This document shows, piece after piece, positions 35,701 to 43,394 of a stretch of 64,000 nucleotides of DNA. The stretch's first letter is position 1; each line of letters starts with the position of its first letter. The DNA is taken from NCBI RefSeq assembly GCF_014641945.1, contig NZ_BMIJ01000007.1, forward strand, positions 186,001-250,000. Reading direction: 5' to 3'. Below the pieces are notes generated by a model, which saw nothing but the letters and a program-made list of their open reading frames with translations, was not told where the DNA came from and searched no databases. The position numbers were made by a program, and so were the translations under genes. The DNA is from Marinobacterium zhoushanense (GTDB taxonomy: Bacteria; Pseudomonadota; Gammaproteobacteria; Pseudomonadales; Balneatricaceae).

Positions 35701-36378
35701 GTAGTTACCCTCGGCGATCTCCCGCGCCTGGCTGGCGACCAGTCCCAGGCTCTCGATCAACTGGTTGATCGGCTGCTCCAAACCATCCTCTTGCTGCTGA
35801 CTGATGTAGCGGACGTTGAAATCGCCGGTTGCTGCCGTATTCACGACCCGGGCGGTTTCGGTCACGATCTTGTTGGTCAGTTCGCCCTGCAGGCGAATGG
35901 TTTCCATGCTTTGCCAGGCGTAGACATGCATGACGATATTGGCATCGAGCTGCACTAGCTTGCCGATGGCGGTGATCAACTCGAGGCGCTTGTCGCTCTG
36001 CTTGATCTGCCGGCGAGCGTGATTCCCCAGCCAGACCTGACAGAAGTTCATTCCGGCCAGATAGGCCGATACCGGCAGGTTGATCGACGCGTGTACCTTG
36101 CCGATGGTGATGCGTCTTTCCGTGTAGGTTTCGTCAACCTCGGCCTTGAGAAAGTCCCGCCAATAATCCCCTTGCAGCGACTTGACCCTCGGCGGTACAC
36201 CGGATGAGAAGAAATCGCGATACCAACCCTGGTACTGCAACCACTCGTAGAAATCCTCGATCAGGTTGTCGACATCGATCTGAGGCAGTTGGCCGAATTC
36301 GCGGATAAGTTGAAGGTCCGACTCGCTGATCTGAAACTGCTTGAGCAATTCCGAGGCTCTGATCTGTTCAAACGCCAT
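32758..36378 (-). CDS. Globin-coupled hybrid histidine kinase with three receivers
   Basis: 1206 residues. The N-terminal 160 form a protoglobin/globin-coupled sensor domain; H96 in GKVHASIN is the likely proximal haem ligand, and YEWLQYQGWYRDFFSS is the preceding helix region. HAMP-like repeats follow (about 165-310), then GAF (about 315-465), a long coiled coil (475-555), HisKA (ANMSHELRTPLNS near 560), HATPase_c (LLSNAFKFTHSG, GGTGLGL) and three receivers (about 845-960, 970-1085, 1095-1206; VILDMGLPDTDG, CVLDLSLPDISG, ILMDIMMPIMDG). There is no transmembrane helix, so it is a cytoplasmic sensor of O2, NO or CO. It heads an operon with cheR and a GGDEF-EAL regulator, its likely output. Confidence 0.9.
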   Translation of the reverse strand: MAFEQIRASELLKQFQISESDLQLIREFGQLPQIDVDNLIEDFYEWLQYQGWYRDFFSSGVPPRVKSLQGDYWRDFLKAEVDETYTERRITIGKVHASINLPVSAYLAGMNFCQVWLGNHARRQIKQSDKRLELITAIGKLVQLDANIVMHVYAWQSMETIRLQGELTNKIVTETARVVNTAATGDFNVRYISQQQEDGLEQPINQLIESLGLVASQAREIAEGNYDIQVRPRNDKDQLGLSMNRMVSSLQDIGRVAEAVAQGNYEVGLEPKGEKDRLSRALNQMVDNLRRFSVDSEREKWLKTGMADLAMVVRGSLDITELTDRILRFLADYLQAQVGVFYVTQSDGALELASSYAFTRRKHLSNRIQPGEGLVGQVLKERKPILLSNVPRDYIAISSGLGEQVPGNIIVQPVVYDGRVTGVIELGSFGTFSDIQLELLEQVGETIAISIRSAQDRDTMQQLLEESQQTAEELEAQQEELQAANEELEEQAQALKRSEEELTSRKELLEKSNRELQRKTADLERQKAEVEQARAELQRKAEQLAITSRYKSEFLANMSHELRTPLNSLLLLSQSLADNKEGNLSETQVEDLRVIHEGGRSLLLLINDILDLSKVEAGKMQISSAKANLTALSDRLSSQFKPIAQQGGVEFRVEMAADPELEIHTDEQRLEQILRNLLSNAFKFTHSGSVRLLIEAVDAGLAFRVIDSGIGIAAEKQSAIFEAFQQADGSTNRAYGGTGLGLTISRELAGLLGGEIHLHSEPGQGSTFSLVLPRRPALEPALTIGRSGNDSDSTPLPAAAHHAALTAESGGTVSVTPPPGNYVLIVEDDPQFSRILAEMAEQRGFTSLVTDKGKAALKLVLSHEPKAVILDMGLPDTDGLQVLEALKASPHTRDIPVHIISARDEDLQTLQKGALGFLTKPASVEELDQVFTRFEALLQRDIKQLLLIEDDSGACRAIRRLLEDRSLEIHTAQDAEQAIETLKRQHIDCCVLDLSLPDISGFAFLERVDRDPELRMPPVVVYTGKELSEEEYKRLMGYTNRIVIKDGRSPERLQEEVELFLHSVHRGLPPSLQQGHEVIKALDLNGRKVLVVDDDLRNTYALAKVLKEHGLKVSLADNGQLALDKLKTEEDVELILMDIMMPIMDGYEAMKRIRDQISQSVPIIALTAKAMADDRDKCIEAGANDYMPKPVDINSLLSMMKVWLYH

Positions 36379-36501
36379 AGTTCCCTGCTCCTTGCGCTAT
36401 CGCATATCGCACTCCGATTGGATCTCTCCAAGCATAAACTGATGCGCGAGTAGTATAGTAAACAGGTTGGTTTTTGCCGCATGAATGCGAGTCGTTTTCG
36501 T

Positions 36502-36921
36502 TTACATCTGCCACTCCTTCAGGATGATGTGGGTCTTCACCCGTACCATCTTGGGCAGATTCTCGATCAGCGCCCGGATCTCCAGCAGTCGCTCCATTGT
36601 CGCGGTTTCGACATAGACCAGCATGTCGGTTTCGCCGCTGATGCCGCAGCAGCGCTTAACCTCCGGGATGGTGCGGATCTGGGCGACGTACTCTTCGCAT
36701 CGACTGTTTCGATAGACCAGCTCGAGAAAGGCGTGCACCGCCGGACGGTCGTGCGTGGCCACGCGGGCGTGGTAACCCTGAATGATCCCCTGCTGTTCGA
36801 GATGGCGGATCCGCTCGCTGACCGCAGTGCGTGACAGATTTACCTCGCGGGCAATCTGTGAGGTCGGGATCCGCGCGTCGTTGCGCAGCAGGGCCAGAAT
36901 CTGTTGGTCGAACTTGTCCAC
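36502..36921 (-). CDS. Lrp/AsnC-family transcriptional regulator
   Basis: 139 residues: an N-terminal helix-turn-helix (LALLRNDARIPTSQIAREV, LSRTAVSERIRHLE) and a C-terminal RAM/AsnC ligand domain (about 65-139; GYHARV, CCGISGETDMLVYV). It binds amino acids. It is divergent from the YjeH exporter gene across 242 nt, which fits an amino-acid-responsive activator of that exporter. The hybrid kinase gene lies 123 nt downstream on the same strand but is probably separate. Confidence 0.88.
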   Translation of the reverse strand: MDKFDQQILALLRNDARIPTSQIAREVNLSRTAVSERIRHLEQQGIIQGYHARVATHDRPAVHAFLELVYRNSRCEEYVAQIRTIPEVKRCCGISGETDMLVYVETATMERLLEIRALIENLPKMVRVKTHIILKEWQM

Positions 36922-37163
36922 GATGCTCCTTAGCTACCTCTTGGGGGTTCCTTATGCTCCCCTCCAACGGCCTATGATCGCTCTTTTTGGCTGCCGGTGG
37001 CAGATCGTCGCTCAGATCCGTCGAACTGCAGGCGAAATCCGCCGCTTTGCCAGCTAACCGCCGGCCCCTGGCGGCTTACTATATGGTGCCTGTTACCACC
37101 ACCTGTGCACACCCCGAGGGGGATAACCTTCCCGCCAGGCTGTGCCGCTGAGAGCATCCGATC

Positions 37164-38429
37164 ATGAGTCGTTTATCCAAAGAGTTGAGCCTGCTGCAGG
37201 GCGTCGGCCTGCTGACCACCTCATTGCTGGGCACCGGCATCTTCATCGTGCCGGCGGTTGCCGCCACGCTCGCGGGCCGCGCTTCACTCTGGGCCTGGCT
37301 GCTGCTGATTTTGCTGGTGCTGCCGATCGCGTTTACCTTTGCCCAGCTCGGCAAGCGTTTTCCCCACGCTGGCGGCGCCCCGTCGCTGATTGGACGGGCC
37401 TTTGGTGGCCGCATGGAGCGGAGTTCCGCGTTTCTGTTCCTGGCGGCGATCCCGGTCGGTTTGCCGGCGGCGCTGAAGATGGCCAGCGGTTTCTGGCATG
37501 CGCTGTTAACGCTCGATGTCACTCAGGAACTGCTGATCCAACTGGCCACCCTCGGCCTGATCTATCTGCTGGGGCAGCGTCCGGCCCGCGCCTCCGGCCG
37601 GGTGCAGACGATCATCGCGCTGGTGATCATCGCCACCGTCGCCACGATCTGGTGGGGTGCCGGGTCGTCTGGCGTGCAATTGCCGGTGCCGAACCTCAAT
37701 GATCTGAACTGGAACGCGATGCCGGCCGCGCTGGCGGTCATGTTCTGGTGTTTTGTCGGTATCGAGGCGTTTACCCACATGGGCGAGGAGTTCCGCAATC
37801 CGCAGCGTGACTTCCTGCCCGCGCTGCTGATCGGCGTGCTGCTGGCCGGATTGGTGTACTGGAGCTTCTCGGCGGCAGTGCTCGGCTTCGGTGTCTACGG
37901 CGACGAGCGGACCGACGTCAGCTCGCTGCCGCTGTTGATCGGTCAACTATGGGGCGAGCGGATCAGCGGTGTGGCGGCGCTGGTCGGTTATCTAGCCTGC
38001 TTCGCGTCGATCAACATCTACCTTCAGGGCTTCGCCCGCCTGGTCTGGAGTCTGGCCGACGAGGGCAAGCTGCCGCAACCCCTGGCGGCGCGCAACGCAC
38101 ATGGCGTCCCGGCACGGGCGCTGACACTGGTGATCGTGGCCTGCGCCCTGTTCACGATCCTGGCCTGGTGGCAGTCGATCCCTATCGCCGAGTTGATCCA
38201 GTACGCCAACGGTAACTTCGTGCTGGTCTACCTTTTCAGCATGGCGGCGGGCTGGGTACTGCTGCCCGGTCTCTGGCGTTGGACGGCTGCTGTCGGCACC
38301 CTGTTGTGCGCGCTGACGCTGCTCACGTTGGGACTGCAGATGTTCTATGCGCTTGGCTTGCTGATACTTTTTTTGTTGCTGGGTCGGCTTGGCCGTTTCC
38401 TGCCAAGAGGTGAACTGCGACAGTCGTAA
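37164..38429 (+). CDS. yjeH: YjeH-family L-methionine / branched-chain amino-acid exporter
   Basis: 421 residues, an APC-superfamily transporter with about 12 membrane helices. It aligns closely with E. coli YjeH: LLTTSLLGTGIFIVPA at the first unwound helix, ERSSAFLFLAAIPVGLPAALK, VMFWCFVGIEAFTHM and GYLACFASINIYLQGFARLVWS (given in pieces). YjeH exports L-methionine and branched-chain amino acids. The ATG at 37164 lacks a strong ribosome-binding site, but the N-terminus matches the family. It is divergent from the Lrp-type gene. Substrate is inferred from orthology. Confidence 0.88.
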   Translation: MSRLSKELSLLQGVGLLTTSLLGTGIFIVPAVAATLAGRASLWAWLLLILLVLPIAFTFAQLGKRFPHAGGAPSLIGRAFGGRMERSSAFLFLAAIPVGLPAALKMASGFWHALLTLDVTQELLIQLATLGLIYLLGQRPARASGRVQTIIALVIIATVATIWWGAGSSGVQLPVPNLNDLNWNAMPAALAVMFWCFVGIEAFTHMGEEFRNPQRDFLPALLIGVLLAGLVYWSFSAAVLGFGVYGDERTDVSSLPLLIGQLWGERISGVAALVGYLACFASINIYLQGFARLVWSLADEGKLPQPLAARNAHGVPARALTLVIVACALFTILAWWQSIPIAELIQYANGNFVLVYLFSMAAGWVLLPGLWRWTAAVGTLLCALTLLTLGLQMFYALGLLILFLLLGRLGRFLPRGELRQS

Positions 38430-38554
38430 ATACTTCTTAATAAAATGACCCTATAGCCAGGGTAACCCGATAAAACACCTCTTGTTTTCCGGTCGAATCG
38501 TCGTACAGTCGGGATACATGACTGTTCACGATTCAGGGATAGATGGAGGTCCGG

Positions 38555-39643
38555 GTGAAAGCGGAAGAGGGGCGAGTCAAACACATCAAGGCGATGCGTA
38601 GTTTGTCGGGCAGCGTTCGGCGCGGCATGTGGGGCGCGTTCGGCGCGTTGGCGCTGCTGTCGCTGCCGGTAGCGGCTGCCGAGACCAACGCCGACGCGGC
38701 ACGCTCGACCCTGCAGCGGGTGCAGAGCAACGGTGATCTGCGCTGCGGCGTTTACCCGGACGATCCGGGGCGCAGCGCGATTACAACCTCCGGCGTCTGG
38801 GCCGGTTTCTATGTGGATTTCTGCAAGGCGGTGGCCGCCGCGGTGATCGGCAACCCCGATTTCGTGCAGTATGTTGAGGTGGGCGCCACGACACGCTTCA
38901 CGTCGCTGGTGGAGGACAAGACCGACGTGGTGATGTACAGCTCCACCTGGACGCTGGGTCGCGAATCCACTTACAACGTCGAGTTTCCCACTATCTACCT
39001 GTTCGACGGTCAGGGCTTTCTGGTTCGAAAGCGCTCCGGCATAGGGCAGCTCGATGACTTGAAGGGCAAGTCGATCTGCGTCACCGAGAACACCACCACC
39101 CATCGCAACCTGATGCAACTGAACGAGCAGCACGGGCTTGACGCCAAGGTGCTGTTCTCCAACGGCGACAGCTTCTTCCGCGGCAGCTGTGATGCCTACA
39201 GCGCGGACCGAATGAACCTGGCCACCAACCGCGCCAATCGGGCGGACAATCCGGACGACTATCTGATTCTGCCCGATGTGGTCTCGCGCGAGCCGATCGG
39301 CCCGACGGTGCGCAACGACGATCCGCAGTGGTCGCGGATCGTGCGCTCGGTGGTGCATGCGGTGATTCTGGCCGAGGAGAAGGGGATCACCCAAGACAAT
39401 GTCGACTCCTATCTCAACGGCGAACACGACGCCGAGGTCGACAACCTGCTGGGCAACAGCGGCGACATCGGGGCTCAGCTCGGGCTGAACAAGGCCTGGG
39501 CCTACCGGGCGATCAAGGCGGTCGGCAACTATGGCGAGATCTATGATCGCCACTTTGGGCCAGATACCCCGATCGGGGTCGAACGCGGCCTGAACCGGCT
39601 CTGGTCGCGGGGCGGGCTACTGTTTGCGCCGCCGTTCAAATAA
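38555..39643 (+). CDS. General L-amino-acid ABC transporter binding protein, orphan (AapJ/BztA family)
   Basis: About 362 residues, a periplasmic binding protein of the SBP_3 class. The long N-terminus holds a signal peptide (MWGAFGALALLSLPVAAAE). The AapJ family is recognised by GVWAGFYVDFCKAVAAAV, FTSLVEDKTDVVMYSSTWTL and the tail RGGLLFAPPF (pieces). GGAGG at 38545-38549 suits a GTG start at 38555; an ATG at 38543 is the alternative. AapJ normally serves AapQMP permeases, but none is nearby, so it either works with a distant transporter or has another sensing role. Its stop is followed in the same frame by a multicopper-oxidase remnant. Confidence 0.85.
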   Translation: MKAEEGRVKHIKAMRSLSGSVRRGMWGAFGALALLSLPVAAAETNADAARSTLQRVQSNGDLRCGVYPDDPGRSAITTSGVWAGFYVDFCKAVAAAVIGNPDFVQYVEVGATTRFTSLVEDKTDVVMYSSTWTLGRESTYNVEFPTIYLFDGQGFLVRKRSGIGQLDDLKGKSICVTENTTTHRNLMQLNEQHGLDAKVLFSNGDSFFRGSCDAYSADRMNLATNRANRADNPDDYLILPDVVSREPIGPTVRNDDPQWSRIVRSVVHAVILAEEKGITQDNVDSYLNGEHDAEVDNLLGNSGDIGAQLGLNKAWAYRAIKAVGNYGEIYDRHFGPDTPIGVERGLNRLWSRGGLLFAPPFK

Positions 39644-39847
39644 CCGGGCCTGCTGTTCTCCTGTGAGGATCCTTGGCTGATTCCGCTGGACAGGGTCAAC
39701 CTGGCACCGTTCCAGCGGATCCGTTTCCGCACCCGGTTCGAAAACTACACCGGTACCTTCGTGTCCCATTGTTACAACCTGACCCACGAGGACCTCGGCA
39801 TGATGCAGGCGATCCTGGTAGTCGACTCGCCGGGTAGGCTGGCATAA
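39644..39847 (+). pseudogene. C-terminal remnant of a multicopper oxidase gene
   Basis: Sixty-seven codons in the same frame as the upstream gene, immediately after its TAA, read GLLFSCEDPWLIPLDRV, then RFENYTGTFVSHCYNL and THEDLGMMQAILVVD, ending in TAA (39845-39847). This is the last copper-binding segment of a cupredoxin-type multicopper oxidase (family pattern HCHxxxHEDxGMM). The second histidine of HCH is replaced by tyrosine, so the trinuclear site would be broken even if expressed. Nothing of the upstream 80-90 percent of the gene is visible. There is no start codon or ribosome-binding site of its own. Confidence 0.8.
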
Positions 39848-39902
39848 TCGCTCTAAAGGTCTATAAACAGACTCTAAGCCGTATAGGAGTCACGCAACCG
39901 TC

Positions 39903-42900
39903 ATGAGCCACCCGCGTCCACCGTACTCCTCGCGCTTGTCCCGGGATGGCACCGCATCGCCGGATCTGCCGCGGCTGTCGTACGGACGCAGCGTCAGCTT
40001 TCGTCTCAACCTGGCGTTCGTCGGCGTGTTCGGCCTGAGCCTGTTGTCGATCGCGGTGGTGTTCTACGTCCTGTTCGAGCAGTACCGGGGTTTCAAGGAG
40101 CTGTCGGGCACCCATTTCGACCGCGCGATGACCGCCGCCGAGCTGACCCGCGATGCCGAGGTGATCGCAGCCGAGGTGTTCGAGAGCATGCTTGGGGTGG
40201 ATCGCAGCCAGGCCGACGAAAGCCAGACTGATGCCGACCTGATGCGGATCTACGACAGCGTCATGGAGCGACTGCAGCAGGACGAGACCGATGGTGATGC
40301 TTCGCTGAGCGGGGCTGAACGTTGGCAGCAGGAGTATTTCGACAGCGTGGTGCAACTGCGCCGCCGCATCCATGAAGAGCGCCAACTGAAGGAGCGGCGC
40401 CTGAAGATACCCGATCGGCTCTACCGCCAGTCGGAGGGCTGGGAACAACTGGCCGATGGCACTGACGATGGGTTGCGGGCGGTCGCCGCTCACGCCCTGG
40501 CGGCGTTGGGCTATGCCGCAACGGCGCTGAGCAGTGAGCGGCCCGGACAGCTGTATCAGTTGCGTCGGGCGGCCGAGGTCAATCTGCAGACGATCGACCA
40601 AGCCACGCTGCCAAGCCCCGAACTGAACGAGCGCAGGGCGGAACTGAAAACGCTGGTGACGCAGGTGTTCGACGAGCGCGCACCGACCCTGCAGAGCCAA
40701 CGGGCAACCCTGTCCACTGCCCGCCAGACCCGTGTGCTGGCGCAGAAGCTGACCGGCAGCACCTTCAACTACTATCTCGACCTCAAGCACTCGGCGCAGC
40801 AGGCCTCTCGACGTCATGAAGAGATCGCCAAGACCGCGATGGTGGCGGTGGCGCTGGTTGCCGCGCTGATGCTGACTTTCACCCTGCTTGGGGTGTTCTA
40901 TATCGGTCGTCGTATCGTGGGTCGCCTGAACCTCCTCAACCGGTCGATGCTGGCCCATGTGGCCGGAGAGCCGGTCGCCATTCCAACCCGTGGCCAGGAC
41001 GAGATCGCCAGCATGGGCCACTCCTTCTCGGTGTTTGTCGATGCGCGCGACCGCGCGGAGCAGGCGCTGGACCTGGCGCGCCGTGAGGCAGAGCAGGCGA
41101 ACCGGGCCAAGAGCGAGTTCCTGGCCAATATGAGCCACGAGATCCGCACCCCGCTGAACGCCATCATCGGCTTCGGCAGGTTGACCGAGCAGACCGAACC
41201 GACCGCACTGCAGCGCCGCTACCTGCAGAAGATCCACAACTCGGCCCGCCATCTGTTGCGTGTGATCGACGATATTCTCGACGTCTCCAAGATCGAAGCG
41301 GGCAGGCTCGAACTGGAGCAGGTGCCGTTCAGTCTGAGCGAGGTGATGGACACGGTCACCGATATCCTGGTCGGCAGTGCCCATGACAAGGGGCTGGAGG
41401 TGGTGATAAACCTGCCGCCGCAGATCCCGCGGGCGCTGATCGGCGATCCGTTGCGGCTCGGCCAGGTACTGGTCAATCTGGCCGGCAACGCGGTCAAGTT
41501 CACCGAGCAGGGGCATGTCCGGATCGTCGTCTCGTTGGCCGAGCGGCGGGGCGATCGGGTGGAACTCGAGTTCAACATCATCGACAGCGGTATCGGCATG
41601 GACGAGCAGCAGCTGTCGCGGCTGTTTCAGCAGTTCCAGCAGGCCGACAGCTCGATCACACGCCGCTTCGGCGGTACCGGCCTGGGCCTTGCGATCTGCA
41701 AGACGCTGGTCGGGCTGATGGGCGGCCAGATCTCCGTACGCAGCCAACCGGGCCTGGGCAGCACCTTCAGTTTCCGGGTGCCCTTCGAGTGCCAACCGAT
41801 CGACTGCCAACAGGACTTCCGGGTGCCGGAAGCGCTGCTGAGCTGTCGCATCCTGCTGGCGGATAGCCAACCGCTGAGCCGGGACGCCTGCAGCGAACAG
41901 CTGAGCACGCTGGGGCTGCAGCACCGGCAGGTCGCCACCGGTGCCGAGTTGCTTTCCGAATTGAAGGCCGAATTGAAGGCCGAACCGAAGGAGGGGCTGC
42001 AGAGCGAGGACGCTCGCCCCGCATACGATCTGGTGCTGCTGGACGATGGGATCGAAGCGCCCGATTTCCGGCACACGCTGGCACAGCTCCAGGCCGGACC
42101 GATCGCTGCCGGCGAAATGCGGGTGGTGGTGATGACCCGTCATGCCGCAAGTGGCCTGACGATGGAAGGGGTGGCAGCGGTGCTCGAGAAACCGATCCGC
42201 GCCTCGCAGCTGTTCGATACACTGCTGGGGCTGTGCGGTATCGAACCCGGTCTGGAGACGACGGCCCCGCTGCTGGAACCGGAACAGCGAGCCGCGCTGC
42301 AGGGGCTGCGCATCCTGCTGGTGGACGATCAGCCGTTGAACCGGGAGATCGCCTACCGACTGCTGCATGGTCAGGGGATCGAGGTGGAGTCCGCCGAGAA
42401 CGGCCGTCAGGCGGTGGAGCGGGTCGAACAGGCCGCAGACGGCTACTTCGACCTGGTATTGATGGATCTGCAGATGCCGGAGATGGACGGCCATCAGGCG
42501 GCGCGCCGAATCCGTGAACGCTACAGTGCGGAGCAACTGCCGATTATCGCGATGACCGCCCATGCCATGGCGTCCCAGCGCCAGGAGTGCCTGGACAGCG
42601 GCATGAACGATCATCTGGGCAAGCCGATCGATCTGGCACGGCTCTGGCCGATTCTGCTGCACTGGGCGCCGTCGCGTCCCGATCGGCCCGCAGCGACTAT
42701 CGACCCGCTGTCGGCGGCCGACCCGGTGCCGGCAGCGACCCGTGCCGGCGGCGCGCTGCCGGAGCAGCTGGACGGGATTGAGCTGGTCGAGGGGCTGGCT
42801 CGGATGGGTGGCGATCCGGCCTTTTATCACGACATGTTGCGGGCGTTCCCGAGCACGGCACGGCAGAGCGAGCAGCGCCTGCGCGAGGCGCTGGCAACGG

Positions 42901-43388
42901 AGGATCAGGCCGCTGCGGAGCTGGCCGCCCACAGCCTGCTCGGTATGGCGGCATCGATCGCGGCCAATGACCTGGCGTCGGCGGCGCGAGAACTGGAGCA
43001 CGCCATTCGGCACGCTGAGCGCGGGCGGGTCGAGCCGCTGGCGGCCAAGGTGCAGGCCGAACTGGGGCGGGTATCGGCTTCGTTGGCTGATCTTCAAGCG
43101 CAGGGAGACCCGGAGCCGAGCGGGGAGCGGTCGACAAAGAGGGCGGCGATTCCGATCGGCGAACGGGCTCAGGTCGAAGCGGAGGTCCAGCGACTGATCG
43201 AGCTGCTGGCGAGCAATGATCTGGATGCGTACGCGAGTTATCAACGGCTCTGTGACCATTTCGTCGACGGTGAGCTGCCCGAGCCGCTGTCCCGGTTGGC
43301 GCATCTGCTGGACGAGTTGGCGTTCGACGAGGCGCGACGGATCTTGTTGGCCTGGGCAGCGCGCGATGAACAGCGGTGTAGCGGGTAG
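39903..43388 (+). CDS. TorS-like hybrid sensor histidine kinase
   Basis: 1161 residues: TM1 (about 33-58), a helical periplasmic domain (60-305), TM2 (about 308-330), HAMP (332-385), HisKA with ANMSHEIRTPLNAI (near 408), HATPase_c (RLGQVLVNLAGNAVKFT near 515, FGGTGLGLAICK near 588), a first receiver (648-775) that looks degenerate (LLADSQPLS in place of a DD pair), a full receiver (801-920; LVLMDLQMPEMDG) and HPt (about 962-1045; AHSLLGMA, phospho-His). A helical tail of about 110 residues follows. The first receiver contains a short tandem repeat (ELKAELKAEPK). It is 6 nt upstream of a REC-GGDEF gene, its probable partner. The ligand is unknown. Confidence 0.9.
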   Translation: MSHPRPPYSSRLSRDGTASPDLPRLSYGRSVSFRLNLAFVGVFGLSLLSIAVVFYVLFEQYRGFKELSGTHFDRAMTAAELTRDAEVIAAEVFESMLGVDRSQADESQTDADLMRIYDSVMERLQQDETDGDASLSGAERWQQEYFDSVVQLRRRIHEERQLKERRLKIPDRLYRQSEGWEQLADGTDDGLRAVAAHALAALGYAATALSSERPGQLYQLRRAAEVNLQTIDQATLPSPELNERRAELKTLVTQVFDERAPTLQSQRATLSTARQTRVLAQKLTGSTFNYYLDLKHSAQQASRRHEEIAKTAMVAVALVAALMLTFTLLGVFYIGRRIVGRLNLLNRSMLAHVAGEPVAIPTRGQDEIASMGHSFSVFVDARDRAEQALDLARREAEQANRAKSEFLANMSHEIRTPLNAIIGFGRLTEQTEPTALQRRYLQKIHNSARHLLRVIDDILDVSKIEAGRLELEQVPFSLSEVMDTVTDILVGSAHDKGLEVVINLPPQIPRALIGDPLRLGQVLVNLAGNAVKFTEQGHVRIVVSLAERRGDRVELEFNIIDSGIGMDEQQLSRLFQQFQQADSSITRRFGGTGLGLAICKTLVGLMGGQISVRSQPGLGSTFSFRVPFECQPIDCQQDFRVPEALLSCRILLADSQPLSRDACSEQLSTLGLQHRQVATGAELLSELKAELKAEPKEGLQSEDARPAYDLVLLDDGIEAPDFRHTLAQLQAGPIAAGEMRVVVMTRHAASGLTMEGVAAVLEKPIRASQLFDTLLGLCGIEPGLETTAPLLEPEQRAALQGLRILLVDDQPLNREIAYRLLHGQGIEVESAENGRQAVERVEQAADGYFDLVLMDLQMPEMDGHQAARRIRERYSAEQLPIIAMTAHAMASQRQECLDSGMNDHLGKPIDLARLWPILLHWAPSRPDRPAATIDPLSAADPVPAATRAGGALPEQLDGIELVEGLARMGGDPAFYHDMLRAFPSTARQSEQRLREALATEDQAAAELAAHSLLGMAASIAANDLASAARELEHAIRHAERGRVEPLAAKVQAELGRVSASLADLQAQGDPEPSGERSTKRAAIPIGERAQVEAEVQRLIELLASNDLDAYASYQRLCDHFVDGELPEPLSRLAHLLDELAFDEARRILLAWAARDEQRCSG

Positions 43389-43394
43389 TAGGCG

